Of a stretch of DNA of 24,801 nucleotides, positions 1 to 9,105 are shown one piece after another. Under the pieces are notes generated by a model. It saw nothing but the letters and a program-made list of their open reading frames with translations, did not search any database and had not been told where the DNA came from. Location: contig JAESUT010000059.1 in assembly GCA_016762995.1 (NCBI GenBank), positions 14,891 to 39,691 of the forward strand, in the 5' to 3' direction. The stretch comes from Gammaproteobacteria bacterium (lineage in GTDB: Bacteria > Pseudomonadota > Gammaproteobacteria > Pseudomonadales > Pseudohongiellaceae). How positions within the stretch are numbered: position 1 is the stretch's first letter; every line of letters starts with the position of its first letter. The translations under genes were made by a program, and so were the position numbers.

Positions 1-1943
1 GCCAACACTCTCGCTATAGATTCGCCTATCTCAAGATCGCTACTATCGAAAGAAGTCTTGGGAAGCTGCCTTGACTGCACATCACGATGCATCTTCGGCG
101 GCTTACCGAAGAGAAGCTCCATCGGCAGGTCGATTGGGCTATTGGAGAAGTGCGAATCATCGAGACGGATATGCGCCTCGATGATAGTCTCGCCAACAAC
201 GGCGAACGGGCAACGCTCGCGCTCGCAGATAGCATTGAACCGAGGCAGGTGTTCAGGATCGACTGCAAGCACATAGCGCTCTTGCGCCTCATTGCACCAA
301 ATCTCCAAGGGAGACATCTGACTTTCGGCATTGGGGATATCGCGCAAATTGAATACCCCACCCCGCCCGCCGTCTTTAACCAACTCCGGCAGCGCATTGG
401 AAAGGCCTCCAGCACCCACATCGTGAATGAATGCGATAGGGTTGTCATCACCCAGCTGCCAGCACTGGTCGATGACTTCCTGACAGCGTCTCTCCATCTC
501 CGCGTTCTCACGCTGCACCGATGCAAAGTCCAGGTCTTCATTGCCCGAACCCGATGCTATCGAAGAAGCAGCTCCACCACCCAGACCGATCAGCATAGCT
601 GGCCCGCCTAGTACGATTAGTTGGGAGCCCACGGAAATTTCACTCTTCAGCACGTGCGGCTCACGAATATTGCCCATACCGCCTGCGATCATGATGGGCT
701 TGTGATATCCACGCACCTCACTCTCACCTGCCTCATTCGTAGCAACCTGCTCAAAACTGCGAAAATAACCGCACAAGGCAGGACGGCCGTATTCGTTATT
801 AAATGTAGCTCCGCCTATCGGTCCTTCGAGCATAATGTCGAGTGCTGAGGCTATATGAGCGGGCTTGCCTAACTCTTCTTCCCAAGGCTGAACAAATCCT
901 GGGATCTTTAGATTGGAAACACTGAAACCTGACAGCCCTGCCTTCGGCTTGGATCCGGTGCCGGTAGCGCCCTCATCGCGAATCTCGCCACCCGAGCCCG
1001 TCGATGCACCTGGGAAAGGTGCTATCGCCGTAGGATGATTGTGTGTTTCCACCTTCATCAAGATATGCACGGGCTCCTCAACAAAGCCGTACTGTTTAGA
1101 CTCAGGGTTTGGAAAGAAGCGCGCGCTATCGTGACCCACCATTACCGCTGAATTGTCAGAATAGGCAGACAGCACACCATCCGGAGACTGCTTGTGGGTA
1201 TTGCGAATCATGCCAAACAGAGAATGCTCTTGCGGCTCGCCATCGATAGTCCAATCTGCATTGAATATCTTGTGTCGACAGTGCTCCGAGTTAGCCTGAG
1301 CGAACATCATCAGCTCTATGTCGTTTGGGTTACGGCCAAGGTCGGTAAATTGCTGGAGTAAATAGTCGATCTCATCTTCGGCGAGTGCCAGACCTAACTC
1401 GGTATTCGCGTCACAGAGTGCGACTCTTCCCCTGCCCAGCAAATCCACAGAGGCAAGCGGTTGCGGCTCGGCGTGACGAAACAGACAACTGGCCTGATCG
1501 ACATCCTCTAGTATTGCTTGAGTCATGCGGTCATGAAGCATGACATCGAGCACTGCTAGTTCGGCTGCATCGAGGGCTGCATCAACGGCAACGGAGAATA
1601 AGGTGCCGCGCTCTACTCTATCCACTGCGGTCAGTCCGCAGTTGTGCAAGATATCGCTAGCCTTGCTGGACCAAGGCGAAATCGTGCCGGGCCTTGGTAC
1701 TACCACCCGAGTTAGCAGCAACGCTGAATCGGTCGCACTGTTTTCTGAACTAAAATCGGCACCATAGTGCAGTAGTGAGCAAACCACTTCAGAATCGTGT
1801 TTGCTCAATGCCTCCGTGCAGTCAAGGAAGTGAACAAACTGTGCGCTAAACGCTTTTACTTGAGGGAGTTTGGCCTGAAGGCTGAGTAGTAATTTGGAAG
1901 ATTTAAAAGCAGAAAGAGCTGCCGCTCCAAATATGACCTGCAT
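1..1943 (-). CDS. purL: Phosphoribosylformylglycinamidine synthase, N-terminal half (gene cut by window edge)
   Basis: FGAM synthase, the ATP- and glutamine-dependent fourth step of de novo purine synthesis in the cytoplasm. Reading from an ATG at 1943 the frame stays open to base 1, giving about 647 residues. The large single-chain proteobacterial enzyme has about 1290, so the second synthase half and the glutaminase domain lie outside the window. Recognisable parts are the N-terminal PurS-like region, the linker with [10 protein letters not shown], and the first ATP-binding synthase domain with [48 protein letters not shown] and [15 protein letters not shown]. The sequence GGGA at 8-11 bases before the ATG is a modest ribosome site. 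It sits alone, downstream of the lipoprotein gene on the same strand, separated by about 140 bases. Identification is secure; only the exact start is open. Confidence 0.96.
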   Translation of the reverse strand, partial: MQVIFGAAALSAFKSSKLLLSLQAKLPQVKAFSAQFVHFLDCTEALSKHDSEVVCSLLHYGADFSSENSATDSALLLTRVVVPRPGTISPWSSKASDILHNCGLTAVDRVERGTLFSVAVDAALDAAELAVLDVMLHDRMTQAILEDVDQASCLFRHAEPQPLASVDLLGRGRVALCDANTELGLALAEDEIDYLLQQFTDLGRNPNDIELMMFAQANSEHCRHKIFNADWTIDGEPQEHSLFGMIRNTHKQSPDGVLSAYSDNSAVMVGHDSARFFPNPESKQYGFVEEPVHILMKVETHNHPTAIAPFPGASTGSGGEIRDEGATGTGSKPKAGLSGFSVSNLKIPGFVQPWEEELGKPAHIASALDIMLEGPIGGATFNNEYGRPALCGYFRSFEQVATNEAGESEVRGYHKPIMIAGGMGNIREPHVLKSEISVGSQLIVLGGPAMLIGLGGGAASSIASGSGNEDLDFASVQRENAEMERRCQEVIDQCWQLGDDNPIAFIHDVGAGGLSNALPELVKDGGRGGVFNLRDIPNAESQMSPLEIWCNEAQERYVLAVDPEHLPRFNAICERERCPFAVVGETIIEAHIRLDDSHFSNSPIDLPMELLFGKPPKMHRDVQSRQLPKTSFDSSDLEIGESIARVL

Positions 1944-2085
1944 CGATTGTATCCCAATTTGTGGCATGAATAGCTGAAGCTAAACCGCTATTATGGAGCA
2001 GCAATGATAAGTGATTTGGCTATTGAATTCAGGAAAATGTAAGAGAATTTGATCGGTTTAGTGCGGGAATAAGAACAGCAAAGAA

Positions 2086-2619
2086 CTACTGCGGCCGATA
2101 GCGCCCTGCTTCCTTAGAAACGACTTCGTTACCGTCTTCATTCACCACCCAAAAATCCACGTAAGATAAGGTCGTGATGTCGTGACGGCTGTCACTGAAC
2201 ACAGGATTCGCCATGACCGAGTAAGCCTCGCCGGCTCGCGCATTAAAGCGAAGCGTCCTGCTGATATTCTCTCGGGTTTTTGAATAGTCGACCATCGCCG
2301 GTGCTAAACCACGCAAATTGCCTAAATCCCATGAGAAATAGACCTTAATATCGTGAAACCCTGGCGCTATTTGAATTGAACGATGCTGGTCGCTATTGGT
2401 AACAGGTATCTCATCCACCTCGATAAAGCGAATAGTATCAATGTAACGATTCAACAGGTCGGTGCGAATAAAACTCCGCCCCTGCACTGTCGACAGCTGC
2501 ATAGCCTGCCGGGGGTCACCGAAATAGGCTTTATAGGGAGCCGGAGCAGCACATGCCGCCAGGGTCAGTAGCAGTGCAGAAAGCAGCAATGTCTTGCGCG
2601 CGCTTGTTGCGATCGTCAT
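2086..2619 (-). CDS. Hypothetical lipoprotein
   Basis: A 177-residue protein with a clear lipoprotein signal: a basic N-terminus, hydrophobic residues 10-20 and a lipobox ending LAAC, so Cys23 is the likely lipidated residue. The mature part is mostly polar and soluble-looking, with aromatic-rich strands (DIKVYFSWDLGNLRG; SYVDFWVVNEDGNEV), which suggests a small beta-rich periplasmic domain attached to a membrane. I do not recognise a named family. The phrase around residues 95-112 (IAPGFHDIKVYFSW) resembles proteins in which a small beta domain handles osmotic or envelope stress, but that is only an impression. It lies between tadA and purL on the same strand, about 65 bases after tadA, so it could be the last gene of the YczE-tadA transcript. 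Confidence 0.82.
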   Translation of the reverse strand: MTIATSARKTLLLSALLLTLAACAAPAPYKAYFGDPRQAMQLSTVQGRSFIRTDLLNRYIDTIRFIEVDEIPVTNSDQHRSIQIAPGFHDIKVYFSWDLGNLRGLAPAMVDYSKTRENISRTLRFNARAGEAYSVMANPVFSDSRHDITTLSYVDFWVVNEDGNEVVSKEAGRYRPQ

Positions 2620-2684
2620 AAAGATTACTTTGCCTTTAGTGTAGACGGGGGATTCTTATACAAGCTGGCCGCAAGTTTGGCAAG

Positions 2685-3167
2685 TTAGTTGCCTTTTCGC
2701 CTGCTTCTGAAGAAGTTTTGTAACAGTGTAGAGCATTCATCAGCCAACACGCCCTGGGTAAACGACAATTGATGGTTAAAATGACCTGCATCAATCAAGG
2801 AAGCCTGACTCACTATAACTCCAGCCCGCGGCTCAGTAGCACCAAAGACAAGCCTCTCTATACGGGCATGAATCATTGCCCCCAAACACATCGTGCAGGG
2901 CTCGATCGTAACATAGAGGGTTGTGCCGGGCAGACGGTAGTTATTGCGAAACTGTGATGCGTCTCTTATGGCAACTATCTCTGCGTGTGCAGTTGCGTCG
3001 CAGGTCCGGATCGGCTGATTGAAGCCTCTTCCAATTATCTCCCCATCCTGCACCACGATAGCGCCCACGGGCACCTCGTCGACAGCGCCCGCCTGCTCTG
3101 CAAGGGTGAGCGCCTCGCGCATCCAGCGTTCATGAATGATCGTGTCGGTATCTAATTCAACGGCCAT
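2685..3167 (-). CDS. tadA: tRNA-specific adenosine deaminase
   Basis: Deaminates the wobble adenosine (A34) to inosine in tRNA-Arg(ACG), allowing CGU, CGC and CGA decoding. The 160-residue length is normal for bacterial TadA. The zinc site is complete: His61-Ala-Glu63 (HAE, with Glu63 the proton shuttle) and PCTMC with Cys91 and Cys94. The N-terminal WMREALTLAEQAG and VPVGAIVV segments and the MIHARIERLVFGA stretch after the zinc cysteines are typical. The gene starts only 7 bases after the stop of the YczE-like membrane gene, so the two are very likely co-transcribed. Nothing unusual is visible. Confusion with a cytosine or guanine deaminase is possible in this fold, but the PCTMCLGAMIHARI pattern favours TadA strongly. 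Confidence 0.95.
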   Translation of the reverse strand: MAVELDTDTIIHERWMREALTLAEQAGAVDEVPVGAIVVQDGEIIGRGFNQPIRTCDATAHAEIVAIRDASQFRNNYRLPGTTLYVTIEPCTMCLGAMIHARIERLVFGATEPRAGVIVSQASLIDAGHFNHQLSFTQGVLADECSTLLQNFFRSRRKGN

Positions 3168-3174
3168 AACTGTG

Positions 3175-3834
3175 TTAAGTCGACCTCGTTGAGAAATAAT
3201 TGACCAGATAAAGACCCATAGAGACAGCGGGCCCTATCCCGAAGGCAAACAACACAGTTCCTAGCCCTATTGTTCCACCCAGCAGCGCGCCTAATATCAC
3301 GACGGTGATCTCTATAGCCGTGCGTACCCTCGCCACAGGCAAATTGCTTACTCGTTGCAATCCGGTCATGAGACCATCTCTCGGTCCGGGACCTAGATTC
3401 GCTATCAGGTAGAGCCCGCTTCCGAAACCAACCAGAAAAATACCGAAACCCGTTTCGGCGACCTGCAACAGGTAACTATCCGGCTGTGGTAGATACGGCA
3501 GGGAAAGTTCAATCGCTACAGAGATAATTACCGCGTTAAGGATAGTGCCTATTCCAGGCCTCTGTCTCAGGGGAACCCAGAAAATCAAAACCGCAAGACT
3601 CGTCAGAAAAGTAGTAACGCCTATGCTCCAGCCGCTGATCTGAGAGATCCCTTGAGACAGGACAGTCCACGGACTATTTCCGACTCCCGCAGCAATCAAA
3701 AGAGACTCACCTATTCCAAACACCGTGAGGCCAACACACAAGATGCTAAGTGTTATTAGGCGCGGCCGAAAATTCAGAGCATGATCGGAGCTCCACGAAA
3801 CGGTGGGTATACTTTTTACTGAGAAGATTTTCAT
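3175..3834 (-). CDS. YczE/YyaS-family inner-membrane protein
   Basis: A 219-residue multi-pass membrane protein with about five to six hydrophobic segments. After a short polar N-terminus the first membrane span (LITLSILCVGLTVFGIGESL) leads into AGVGNSPWTVLSQGISQISG, then FGSGLYLIANLGPGPRDGLMTGL. The repeated A-x-x-G-x-x-PWT and LGPGPRDGL motifs are typical of the YczE/YyaS (DUF6198-like) family of Bacillus-type membrane proteins. Their biochemical role is not established; some lie beside regulators or antibiotic loci and are guessed to be transporters. Here the gene is directly upstream of tadA (7-base gap) and probably shares its transcript. The start at 3834 is reasonable because the first hydrophobic segment follows about 30 residues later; a later start cannot be excluded. 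Confidence 0.85.
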   Translation of the reverse strand: MKIFSVKSIPTVSWSSDHALNFRPRLITLSILCVGLTVFGIGESLLIAAGVGNSPWTVLSQGISQISGWSIGVTTFLTSLAVLIFWVPLRQRPGIGTILNAVIISVAIELSLPYLPQPDSYLLQVAETGFGIFLVGFGSGLYLIANLGPGPRDGLMTGLQRVSNLPVARVRTAIEITVVILGALLGGTIGLGTVLFAFGIGPAVSMGLYLVNYFSTRST

Positions 3835-3938
3835 GACTGCAATTACTGCAACGGCGCAAGACCGAGATTAGGTTAATAGTCAGTGAGTTTTTGGAAAAAA
3901 ATAACCACTTAGATGAAGAGGCAGAGCTTGTTGCAATC

Positions 3939-5363
3939 TTAAATACTCACCAACTTGATCGCGACTTGTTTTGTGAAAAATGAAACTGCCAGTACCTCAA
4001 AGGTGTAATCGTTAGCAGCACAAAATTCAATAAGAGCTTTGTACTCGTCCTGCTCCCAATGCTCGTTTATTATGAATTCGTCAAAGATCAGTATCGTATG
4101 ACAATCGATAATTAACTTCGAGTTATTTAGAGCACAAATTGTAGAAGAATATAGATCGGCATCAAAATTGATCACTGAGGCCATAGGTCGAGGCTGCGCA
4201 AAAAAAACTGGGAGAGTATCCTCGAATTTTCCAACAATAAATTCCCCCCCGGCAATTTTAGGAATATTTCCTCTACTTGAATAGGAGCCCGCCTTCTCTT
4301 CGTGCCAGTCCGCAGGAAGACCTTCAAAAGTGTCAAAGCCAAAACCTTTTTTGAAGGTATTAATAAGATATTTAAACGCCCCACCTCTGAACACGCCAAA
4401 CTCATAGAATGGTCTATCTTGTCTGCTTAGCTCTATAATGCTATCGAAGAAGGCCCATCGATTGAAGTGCAGTTTAGGCAAGCTAGGTAATTTAGATATC
4501 CACTCTAGGGAGCGCATAGTTGGGTGATCTTTCAACGATGACTGCATCATATCGTTAAAAACTTTTCTGTCTCCGCCAAAAAATTTTAACACGCAAAATT
4601 GTATCTTTGCGTTTAGGTCGTTCTGGTCCGTCGCCAAACACCTTTCTACCCATACCTCTGCATCACAAATATGCTTTGTGGTACCCACCATATTCCATGC
4701 CGCAGCAGTATAATCAGGCTTGATCCTGAGAGCCTGCTCATAGCTATTTCTAGCTTGCTCTAGGTCTCCCTTATCCTGCAGGGCACTCCCCATATTATTA
4801 TAAGCCTCAGCATAGTCAGGATTAATCTGCAGAGCTTGCTTATAACTGCCTAAAGCTAGCTCTAGGTCACCACTATCCTTCTGTGCATTCCCGAGATTAT
4901 CATAAACCTCAGCGAAATCAGGCTCGATCTTGATAGCCTGTTTATAGCTATCTATTGCTTGCACAAGATCTCCCTTATCCTTCAGCGCATTCCCCATATT
5001 GTTAAAAGCAATAGCATAGTTCGGATCGATATTGATAGCCTGTTTATAGCTTCTAATAGCCGAACCCAGATCGCCCTTATGACCGAATGCAATGCCTATA
5101 TTAAAATGGGTCTTAGCATCGTTAGGGTTGATCTTGAGAGCATTGTTGTAGCTTTCTATAGCCGCATCGAATTGTCCGAGGCCAACATGTGTAGCGCCTA
5201 AGATGTTGTGAAGAAAAGTGGAGTTGGGAAAACTCCGGAGCAGTCGATCCACCTGCACCACGGCTTGGGGCAGGTTGTCTTCCGTGTACAGCTGCATAAC
5301 ATGCTGCACTTGTTGTTGAGAAGGATTCGTAGATCCGGGCGCTTTCAGGATGCTTCTTTGCAT
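3939..5363 (-). CDS. TPR-repeat protein fused to a TylF/MycF-like SAM methyltransferase domain
   Basis: A 474-residue soluble protein. Residues about 25-235 are tetratricopeptide repeats of 34 residues, five or six copies, with the consensus A-x-x-S-Y-x-x-A-L-x-I-x-P-D-Y-A-x-A-Y-x-N-M-G-x-A-L. They begin around residue 52 and degenerate after residue 222. Residues about 315-474 look like a TylF/MycF/NovP-type class I methyltransferase: FYEFGVFRGGAFKYL (SAM-binding loop, 319-333), GFDTFEGLP (342-350), INFDADLYSST (398-408) and ILIFDEF (424-430), the last two giving likely SAM and metal aspartates. The substrate is unknown; macrolide, aminocoumarin or surface-sugar O-methylation is known for relatives. 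The gene is visibly richer in A+T than purL, guaA or guaB nearby and has no obvious operon partner, which suggests acquisition by transfer. No secretion signal is seen. Confidence 0.88.
   Translation of the reverse strand: MQRSILKAPGSTNPSQQQVQHVMQLYTEDNLPQAVVQVDRLLRSFPNSTFLHNILGATHVGLGQFDAAIESYNNALKINPNDAKTHFNIGIAFGHKGDLGSAIRSYKQAINIDPNYAIAFNNMGNALKDKGDLVQAIDSYKQAIKIEPDFAEVYDNLGNAQKDSGDLELALGSYKQALQINPDYAEAYNNMGSALQDKGDLEQARNSYEQALRIKPDYTAAAWNMVGTTKHICDAEVWVERCLATDQNDLNAKIQFCVLKFFGGDRKVFNDMMQSSLKDHPTMRSLEWISKLPSLPKLHFNRWAFFDSIIELSRQDRPFYEFGVFRGGAFKYLINTFKKGFGFDTFEGLPADWHEEKAGSYSSRGNIPKIAGGEFIVGKFEDTLPVFFAQPRPMASVINFDADLYSSTICALNNSKLIIDCHTILIFDEFIINEHWEQDEYKALIEFCAANDYTFEVLAVSFFTKQVAIKLVSI
4739..5210 (-). 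repeat. Tandem 102-bp coding repeats of the TPR array
   Basis: Within the TPR-methyltransferase gene the 34-codon units recur at about 102-base spacing. The stretches reading (in reverse) as GGNALKDKGDL, GNAQKDSGDL and GSALQDKGDL are similar at the DNA level. This makes the array prone to unit gain or loss by recombination. Confidence 0.7.
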
Positions 5364-5663
5364 TTAGCGTCTCTCTTATTATATTTGAACTATTAGAGAT
5401 TATTTGACTATTGATACGGTATAAAATTCCTAGGCACTTTCCTCTGTTATTAAATAGTTCTGTTCATACACAGATGGCAAAACTCGATTATTTTTGAATA
5501 CGCGAACCTACTTCAGGATAGCGCTCTTGGTCTCGGGGCGTTTAAGTTCTCAAATCCTGCACGAAGATCCGCGTCTCTTTCTCGCATGGAGATGACGGAA
5601 AAAATAGGTATTACTTCTTCGCTGTAGATTTGTTTTCTGAGCACACAAGTATTCCTCAAATCA

Positions 5664-5688
5664 CTACCGCCTCCAGTGGAGGCAGTAG
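5664..5688. repeat. Inverted repeat with 11-bp arms and a three-base loop
   Basis: Bases 5664-5674 (CTACCGCCTCC) and 5678-5688 (GGAGGCAGTAG) pair with a single mismatch, which is a G-U wobble when read on the minus strand, around the triloop AGT. No T-tract follows on either strand, so it is not a standard terminator. It lies inside the possible decayed ORF. Confidence 0.6.
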
Positions 5689-5770
5689 CGTGCAATATGA
5701 AGTCCACTCTATGGGGGTAACGCAGCAAAATCAATGACTAATTTTGCAAGAAAAGGGTTTATGCAAGTAA

Positions 5771-5796
5771 CTAACCTATTAATTTCAATAGGTTAG
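5771..5796 (-). terminator. Perfect 10-bp hairpin after guaA
   Basis: CTAACCTATT (5771-5780) pairs perfectly with AATAGGTTAG (5787-5796) around a six-base loop, starting 10 bases after the guaA stop. On the minus strand it is followed by TTACTT, a poor U-tract, so it may be a weak terminator or an mRNA 3'-end stabiliser. On the plus strand it is followed by CTTTAT. Confidence 0.5.
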
Positions 5797-5806
5797 CTTT
5801 ATACGG

Positions 5807-7387
5807 CTACTCCCACTCGATAGTTGCTGGCGGCTTGCTCGAGATGTCATAGGCGACCCTCGACACATCTTCGATCTCATTCATAATCCGATTAGAAAGG
5901 CATTCCAACAAATCTGGATCGAGTCGTGCCCACCGCGCGGTCATGAAATCGACTGTCTCGACGGCACGCAAGGTGATGACATAGGAGTAGCGCCTCGCAT
6001 CGCCAACTACACCGACCGATTTTACCGGCAAAAATACGGCGAAAGCCTGACTGACTTTGTTATACACATCCCAGCGATGCAACTCTTCCATAAAGATCGC
6101 ATCGGCTTGACGCAAGATGTCGCAATATTCTTTCTTAACTTCGCCTAGCACACGCACGCCGAGGCCGGGGCCAGGGAATGGATGACGGTAAACCATGTCA
6201 TAAGGCAGACCGAGTTCTAAACCGATCTTACGCACTTCGTCTTTAAACAACTCTCGTAGTGGTTCGACTAGCTCCATCTTCATATCATCGGGCAACCCAC
6301 CTACATTGTGATGAGACTTAATCACATGGGCCTTGCCAGTTTTCGATCCGGCCGATTCGATTACATCGGGATAGATTGTTCCCTGTGCTAACCAATTTAC
6401 GTCTTTTAACTTAGTCGCCTCTTCATCGAATACATCGATAAAGGTGCTGCCAATAATTTTTCGCTTCTGTTCTGGCTCATCGACACCCGCGAGCCCACTT
6501 AGAAAACGCTCTGCCGCATCGACCCGAATCACGCGAACGCCCATGTTCTTAGCGAACATAGACATAACCTGATCGCCCTCGTCTAATCTCAGCAGTCCGT
6601 TATCCACAAATACGCAGGTTAGCTGGTCGCCAATGGCTTTGTGCAGGAGTGCGGCCACGACGGAGGAATCGACGCCGCCAGACAAGCCTAACAATACCTT
6701 GTCCTTGCCGACCTTCGCGCGCACCGTTGCGATCGCATCCTCGATGATATTCGCAGAAGTCCACAGCGACTCACAGCCGCAGATGCCGTGGCAAAACCGT
6801 TCGAGGATGCGCTGCCCCTGAACCGTGTGAGTTACTTCTGGGTGAAACTGGATGCCGTACAAGTCTCGAGACTCATCACACATCGCCGCGATCGGAGCGC
6901 TTTCAGTCGCCGCGATCAACGAAAAACCCGGCGGCACTTCGGTGACCTTGTCGCCGTGACTCATCCAGACATCTAACTGAGGCACATCGCTGTCGTTGAC
7001 TCGATCTTCGATACCATCAAACAGTCTATTCGGTACGACCACATCGACCTGCGCGGAGCCGAATTCGGACTTGCTCGAAGCTTCTACTTTGCCCGAGAAA
7101 TGTTCCGCCATGGTTTGCATGCCATAGCAGATGCCAAGTATCGGCCTGCCAAATTCATAAATAAACTCAGGCGGACGTGGCGACTCACCGTGATTCGCGG
7201 ACTCGGGGCTTCCCGAAAAAATTACACCTTGTGGATTGTATTCCCGAAACAATTCCTCATCGACCGCGTAGTCCCAGATCTCACAATACACACCCAACTC
7301 ACGAACGCGTCGCGCGATAAGCTGAGTGTATTGGGAACCGAAATCCAGAATAAGAATTTTCTGGCTATGAATATTAGCTGTTGTCAT
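5807..7387 (-). CDS. guaA: GMP synthase (glutamine-hydrolysing)
   Basis: Converts XMP to GMP using glutamine and ATP, the last step of guanine nucleotide synthesis. The 526 residues match the usual bacterial length. The N-terminal glutaminase domain has [18 protein letters not shown] (residues 13-30), the nucleophile Cys87 in GICYGMQ, and His182 with Glu184 in FHPEV. The ATP pyrophosphatase domain has the P-loop [10 protein letters not shown] at 233-242. The C-terminal dimerisation domain has [16 protein letters not shown] and ends in the near-invariant PPATIEWE. The start at 7387 ([19 protein letters not shown]) is the usual one. The gene follows guaB after 166 bases that contain a large nested palindrome, so the guaBA order is conserved but the spacer may separate expression of the two cistrons. 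Confidence 0.98.
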   Translation of the reverse strand: MTTANIHSQKILILDFGSQYTQLIARRVRELGVYCEIWDYAVDEELFREYNPQGVIFSGSPESANHGESPRPPEFIYEFGRPILGICYGMQTMAEHFSGKVEASSKSEFGSAQVDVVVPNRLFDGIEDRVNDSDVPQLDVWMSHGDKVTEVPPGFSLIAATESAPIAAMCDESRDLYGIQFHPEVTHTVQGQRILERFCHGICGCESLWTSANIIEDAIATVRAKVGKDKVLLGLSGGVDSSVVAALLHKAIGDQLTCVFVDNGLLRLDEGDQVMSMFAKNMGVRVIRVDAAERFLSGLAGVDEPEQKRKIIGSTFIDVFDEEATKLKDVNWLAQGTIYPDVIESAGSKTGKAHVIKSHHNVGGLPDDMKMELVEPLRELFKDEVRKIGLELGLPYDMVYRHPFPGPGLGVRVLGEVKKEYCDILRQADAIFMEELHRWDVYNKVSQAFAVFLPVKSVGVVGDARRYSYVITLRAVETVDFMTARWARLDPDLLECLSNRIMNEIEDVSRVAYDISSKPPATIEWE

Positions 7388-7444
7388 TTATCGTTTTCTT
7401 AAGAGTTGAATTGAATCTCTGCACCTACGATATCGAGAAGAGTT

Positions 7445-7548
7445 CTATAGGGGCAGAAGACGAGGCAAAGATAGCTACGAAAGCGGAGCGTACACGAAGT
7501 ACGTGAGCATTTTGTAGCTATCTTTAACGAAGGATTATGCTCCTATAG
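7445..7548. repeat. Nested palindrome between guaB and guaA
   Basis: Three concentric inverted repeats. The outer arms are 7445-7455 and 7538-7548 (CTATAGGGGCA against TGCTCCTATAG, one mismatch). The middle arms are 7467-7478 and 7514-7525 (AAAGATAGCTAC against GTAGCTATCTTT, perfect 12 bp). A small inner stem is 7489-7493 with 7499-7503 (CGTAC/GTACG). The structure is about 104 bases and would form in the guaB-guaA intercistronic RNA. It resembles the REP- or BIME-like intergenic elements of gammaproteobacteria, but only one copy is visible here. Confidence 0.8.
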
Positions 7549-7553
7549 GGCTC

Positions 7554-9023
7554 TTATGAAACCCTGTAGTTCGGTGCTTCTTTGGTAATACTTACGTCGT
7601 GAACATGGGACTCGTTTATGCCCGATGCCGTGATTTTTACAAACTGAGTCTTAGTGCGCATCTCTTCGATATTCGCAGATCCGGTATACCCCATGCTAGA
7701 ACGCAGCCCGCCCATCAACTGATGAACAATAGCTGACATCGTGCCCTTATAAGGCACTCGTCCTTCGATACCTTCGGGAACCAGTTTTTCCGTGCCCGAG
7801 TCCACATCTTGAAAATACCGATCACTTGAGCCCTGAGAGTGCGACATGGCACCCAACGAGCCCATGCCACGATAAGCTTTGTAGCTTCTACCTTGATAGA
7901 GCTCAACCTCACCAGGCGCCTCTTCAGAGCCGGCAAGCAAACTACCAACCATCACGACATGCGCGCCTGCGGCGATCACCTTCGCGATATCGCCAGAATA
8001 ACGAATGCCGCCATCGGAGATCACACAGACATCAGTGCCTTTCAACGCTTCGACAACGTTTGCTACTGCGGACATCTGCGGAACACCAACGCCCGTTACG
8101 ATACGCGTGGTACAGATCGACCCGGGACCGATACCCACTTTAACAGCGTCGGCGCCAGCCTTTGCCAAATCTCTAGCTGCGTCAGCCGTGGCAATGTTGC
8201 CACCGATGACAGAAATCTCTGGGTATTTGTCCTTTACGTATTTCACCTGATCCAACACAAATTGCGAGTGACCGTGAGCAGTATCGACGACGACGACATC
8301 GACACCCGCTTCGATTATCGCATCGATACGATCGGGAGAATCTGGGCCGGTGCCTATAGCTGCTGCCACGCGCAGCCTGCCCTGCTCATCTTTACAAGCA
8401 TTGGGATAGTCTTCGGACTTACGAATATCTTTCAGCGTGATCAGACCCTTGAGAACAAAGCCTTCATCGACAACCAAAATCTTTTCAATACGGTGTCGAT
8501 GTAGCAGTTCCTTTACATCGTCTAGCTCGAAGTTTTCTTTGACTGTTACCAGTGAATCCTTGACCGTCATGATGCTCGAAACTTTAGCATCGAGGTTCGC
8601 CTCGAAGCGTACATCACGACTAGTAACGATACCCGCTAGACCCGAGGAGTCTAATACCGGCATGCCAGAGATATTGTGTTCACTCATCAGAGCAACAAGG
8701 TCCCTGATACTGGCATTGCTTGAGATCGTAATAGGATCCTTCACTACACCACTTTCATATTTCTTTACGAGACGAACTTCCCGCGCCTGATTCTCGACAC
8801 TCATGCTCTTATGTAACACACCCAGACCACCCTCTTGAGCCATAGCAATCGCTAGACGGGACTCGGTAACCGTGTCCATCGCAGATGATATGAGAGGAAT
8901 ATTGAGCGCGATCGAACGCGTCAACTGGGTAGTTAGTGCTACTGTTTTAGGAAGAACAATGGAGTGCGCAGGCAGGAGTAGAACATCATCAAATGTTAAA
9001 GCCTCTTCAGCAATACGTAACAT
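7554..9023 (-). CDS. guaB: IMP dehydrogenase
   Basis: Oxidises IMP to XMP with NAD+, the rate-limiting step towards GMP. The 489 residues are the normal bacterial length. The protein begins [13 protein letters not shown], then [31 protein letters not shown]. The regulatory pair of CBS domains spans about residues 95-205 ([35 protein letters not shown]). The catalytic loop is [18 protein letters not shown] with Cys304, the Asp of [11 protein letters not shown] binds the IMP phosphate region, and the flap is around [11 protein letters not shown] strong ribosome site (AAGGTGG, 8 bases before the ATG) and a sigma70-type promoter at 9051-9079 support the start. It leads the guaBA operon. Confidence 0.98.
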   Translation of the reverse strand: MLRIAEEALTFDDVLLLPAHSIVLPKTVALTTQLTRSIALNIPLISSAMDTVTESRLAIAMAQEGGLGVLHKSMSVENQAREVRLVKKYESGVVKDPITISSNASIRDLVALMSEHNISGMPVLDSSGLAGIVTSRDVRFEANLDAKVSSIMTVKDSLVTVKENFELDDVKELLHRHRIEKILVVDEGFVLKGLITLKDIRKSEDYPNACKDEQGRLRVAAAIGTGPDSPDRIDAIIEAGVDVVVVDTAHGHSQFVLDQVKYVKDKYPEISVIGGNIATADAARDLAKAGADAVKVGIGPGSICTTRIVTGVGVPQMSAVANVVEALKGTDVCVISDGGIRYSGDIAKVIAAGAHVVMVGSLLAGSEEAPGEVELYQGRSYKAYRGMGSLGAMSHSQGSSDRYFQDVDSGTEKLVPEGIEGRVPYKGTMSAIVHQLMGGLRSSMGYTGSANIEEMRTKTQFVKITASGINESHVHDVSITKEAPNYRVS

Positions 9024-9050
9024 GAGATTACCACCTTCTACAAAACGGGG

Positions 9051-9079
9051 ATTATACAGAGCGAGAGGCCGCTTGTATA
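9051..9079 (-). promoter_or_regulatory. Predicted sigma70 promoter of guaBA with GC-rich discriminator
   Basis: On the minus strand, -35 TATACA (9079-9074) and a perfect -10 TATAAT (9056-9051) are 17 bases apart. The -10 is followed by CCCCG, a GC-rich discriminator of the kind found at growth-rate- and ppGpp-controlled promoters such as the E. coli guaBA promoter. The leader to the guaB ATG would be about 20 bases. Stringent control is inference from the discriminator only. Confidence 0.7.
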
Positions 9080-9105
9080 GATTCTGGGCGGGGCTTTACT
9101 TAGAT

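Larger units (their letters stand above)
5364..5806. other. Intergenic region with hairpins and a possible decayed small ORF
   Basis: 443 bases between the TPR-methyltransferase start and the guaA stop with no gene I can support. The part at 5364-5510 is A+T-rich and probably contains the promoter of the minus-strand TPR gene. On the plus strand a frame without a normal start is open from 5546 to the TGA at 5737 and reads like protein (DDGKNRYYFFAVDLFSEHTS), and a second frame upstream could join it by one frameshift. A minus-strand 73-codon frame (5513-5734) overlaps it. Neither is recognised. Hairpins at 5664-5688 and 5771-5796 are listed separately. Confidence 0.5.

Noticed and set aside
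26..541. 171-codon minus-strand frame and overlapping plus-strand frames at 58-848
   Set aside because: They overlap the purL frame, which has strong family motifs through this whole stretch; they read as low-complexity shadow translations.
4739..5210. CRISPR-like repeat pattern
   Set aside because: The 102-base periodicity comes from TPR coding units; there are no short identical repeats separated by unique spacers.
5664..5688. Integron attC-type site
   Set aside because: The 11-bp arms with a three-base loop lack the R and L core site sequences, and no integrase or cassette gene is nearby.
7839..8504. 221-codon plus-strand frame opposite guaB
   Set aside because: Antisense to a well-conserved IMP dehydrogenase, with no recognisable domain or ribosome site.
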